NCBI GenBank assembly: GCA_026724425.1
Contig: JAIUCV010000003.1
Location: forward strand, 42,743,283-42,807,282
Origin: Erythrophleum ivorense
Lineage: Eukaryota; Streptophyta; Magnoliopsida; Fabales; Fabaceae
Direction: 5' to 3'
Length of the DNA: 64,000 bases
Shown: piece after piece, positions 62,092 through 64,000 of the stretch
Layout: every line of letters begins with the position of its first letter
Position numbering within the stretch: position 1 is the stretch's first letter
Made by a program: the position numbers and the translations under genes
Notes under the pieces: generated by a model
The model's database searches: none
Told to the model about the DNA's origin: nothing
Seen by the model: the letters and a program-made list of their open reading frames with translations, nothing else

Positions 62092-64000
62092 TGTGACGAC
62101 CTTAACTTCTAATCATTGTAATTAATGTTAAATACGCGATTAATAATCATAAATCAGGGTTAAAAGTTATTACGACTAATTACATTCAGAAAATGCAAGA
62201 AAATTTGAACATTACTGTTATTAAAGTCATCGACCAAATAATTACAAGCATTCATGTACACAAGAGAAACAAACCCTCATTCATTAGCCTTTGATTATAT
62301 TACCCATTAATTCCAACTCACAAGAATTTTCTACCAGTGTTCTTAAGTCATCCCTTGAGGTTACCATAGGAAAAATCAATGTTTCTAGGTTAGAATGAGA
62401 GTTTGAGACCGTTACCCGTGGCTAAATATCTTTACGCTGCGGCCAATTACTCTCAAGTTTACTCTTTTATCTTCACAAGCTGCAGCAAGTTGGAGCTTCG
62501 CCTTAGCTAGCCTACATGGCTTCACGACGAGGAGACCTCCAGAGCCTATCTCACTCACCTCTCACTATTGGCCGCAGCCAATTCCCCCTTTCGCTGCTAT
62601 TAATTCCTTTCTGGAACACCTGACACATTTTTCACCGTAACCAATTCCCCATTTAGCCATGGCAAATTAACCTCTGGACGACTTCCAATTTGGCCTCTCA
62701 CATTTAGGCGCGGAAAATTGCTCTCAAGTACTCTCTCTAGGCAACTTCACCTATATTGGCCGCGGCTAAGAATATTTTGGCCGTAGCAAAATGCCTTCTG
62801 ATCCTACAACTTCTAAAATTTTATCTCATACTCTCCACTCTCCTTTCAATGACACCCTAAGGCCACTCTACCTTAATTTGTGAGACTCCAATAGTTTTCA
62901 TTAGCCTAATTTACCCAGCTTATCTATCATGACTAGTTCAAGACTTAAGTGTTAATTTCAACTCCTCCAACTACCCTATATCAGCAAGTTCATAAAGTAA
63001 CATCAACAAGAATTCATGAACTATCAACAATTATCATTCAATATATATTCCATTAGAGATTCCACACATTACTGGTTCAAATCAACATCTAATGTATCAC
63101 ATGATTACATTTCTAATAGTAGACCATATCATAAATTCAACAAGGTTCATACATCAAATGTTATAAGTTCATACATCTAATACCAAGCTAAGATGAGGCC
63201 TAACTCCTTAATAGATATATCCTAAGTAATTAAAATATAAACGCCTATACTTGACAATATGATTACATGATGATGCTATAAAAGAATAACAAAATTGCAT
63301 CTACTCTACTCAAATCAAGCCAAGTGTAGCCTCCTCCACACATGGTTAGAACTCATGGATTTTCATCCACTTGCTTCCCCTTATCCTTATCCAAAGGGCC
63401 TTCACCTGAAAGTATAATCCCATAAAATAGGGTAAGATGCAAATCTTAGTCACCAAGGCAAATTCCATTCATATATTCCAGTTTAATTAACATATGCATG
63501 ATTTCATATAAGCATCAGAAAATATACCAACCATATCAGTAAATGAAATAATTAAGTTATCTATTATTATTATCTCATATTAGCAATCACAATTCCACAT
63601 GTTAAAGGCCAATAACATTGGGAGAAGCCCGTCCACGGCACTCACTCCCTAATGAGCACAACTAAGGCTCAATGCATCTGGGGTCTGATCACAACCTGGT
63701 GCTCGATTGAAGCATATGCACAGGTGGCAGCCGCACCACAGCTCCACCATGGACTCACAAGGTCCAATCACATATAACAGATAGCCAACCAATTCATTTA
63801 GCATCAATTCCTAATCATGCAACAAATACAAAATTAAAATAGACATATGCATGGAATTAGCATGAATCCCAATTACCTCACTCTGCAGACAATTGAAAAG
63901 CCACCAACAGTGCCAAAATCTCCCTATAACCATAACATCAGAAGATTACTACTTTAAATCATCATGTACAGCAGCAACAAGTACCCAAAGAATTAAAATA
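62092..64000 (+). mobile_element. Start of another LTR-like repeat, running off the window
   Basis: Begins TGTGACGACCTTAAC directly after copy H is broken, a typical plant LTR start. The content changes sharply: it includes at least five GC-rich pieces such as 'ggccgcggctaag', 'ttggccgcagccaattcc' and 'gctgcggccaattactctc' (62420-62800). At 63620-63760 comes a relatively GC-rich stretch ('gaagcccgtccacggcactcac', 'gggtctgatcacaacctgg') of the kind found in plant gypsy LTRs. No coding region is seen. The TSD cannot be tested in this window. Confidence 0.6.

Noticed and set aside
1..64000. Possible tRNA, rRNA or CRISPR
   Set aside because: No cloverleaf-like or rRNA-like stretch was noticed by eye. 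The regularly repeated units are LTR minisatellites or CACTA subterminal arrays, not spacer arrays.

Overview
This is a gene-poor, AT-rich stretch of plant nuclear DNA, almost certainly from a eudicot. I found no intact protein gene. What can be read is a decayed CC-NB-ARC-LRR (CNL) disease-resistance pseudogene, a second smaller piece of the same gene type, and a dense nest of retrotransposons and DNA transposons. The species cannot be fixed from the sequence. The Rx_N/NB-ARC/LRR remains are of the I2/R3a-like kind common in woody eudicots, and the retroelement has an Athila-like layout. Nearly all of the short open reading frames lie in repeats and are not genes.

Layout. 1-7045: two solo LTRs of one large-LTR family (about 3.6-3.7 kb), one inserted in the other. 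7046-10384: intergenic. 10385-13340: CNL pseudogene on the + strand, followed by one end of a CACTA-type transposon (13372-13665). 13666-18462: mostly unrecognised, with a possible MITE and one unit of a duplicated segment. 18463-22066: another solo LTR, sitting in the second unit of that duplication. 22067-27054: AT-rich, with a second segmental duplication. 27055-28740: LRR-only pseudogene fragment split exactly by a 1.15 kb CACTA-like element. 28745-62091: a nest several layers deep. 62092-64000: start of another LTR-like repeat that runs off the window.

The nest can be peeled using target-site duplications (TSDs). An old large-LTR copy (H) was hit by a second, inverted copy (G, TSD TGTAA). 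G was hit by a complete Ty3/gypsy Athila-like element on the minus strand (32153-59316, TSD CTACC, LTRs of 1357 and 1369 bp). That element's gag was then hit three separate times by about 3.65 kb solo LTRs (D, E, F; TSDs TAATC, CATCA, TGCAA), and its downstream ORF by a 3.5 kb CACTA transposon (TSD ATC). Removing these insertions leaves an element of about 12.6 kb with the order LTR - PBS (tRNA-Asp type) - gag - protease - RT/RNase H - integrase - extra ORF - PPT - LTR. All reading frames are broken, and the reverse transcriptase has lost its catalytic aspartate pair to a deletion.

The most unusual content is the large-LTR family. At least five copies are complete from end to end (3604-3691 bp), have 5-bp TSDs and TG...CA-type ends, and stand alone with no internal coding region. 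They carry a roughly 30-bp minisatellite and a conserved block of about 90 bp, and three of them entered a single retrotransposon gag.
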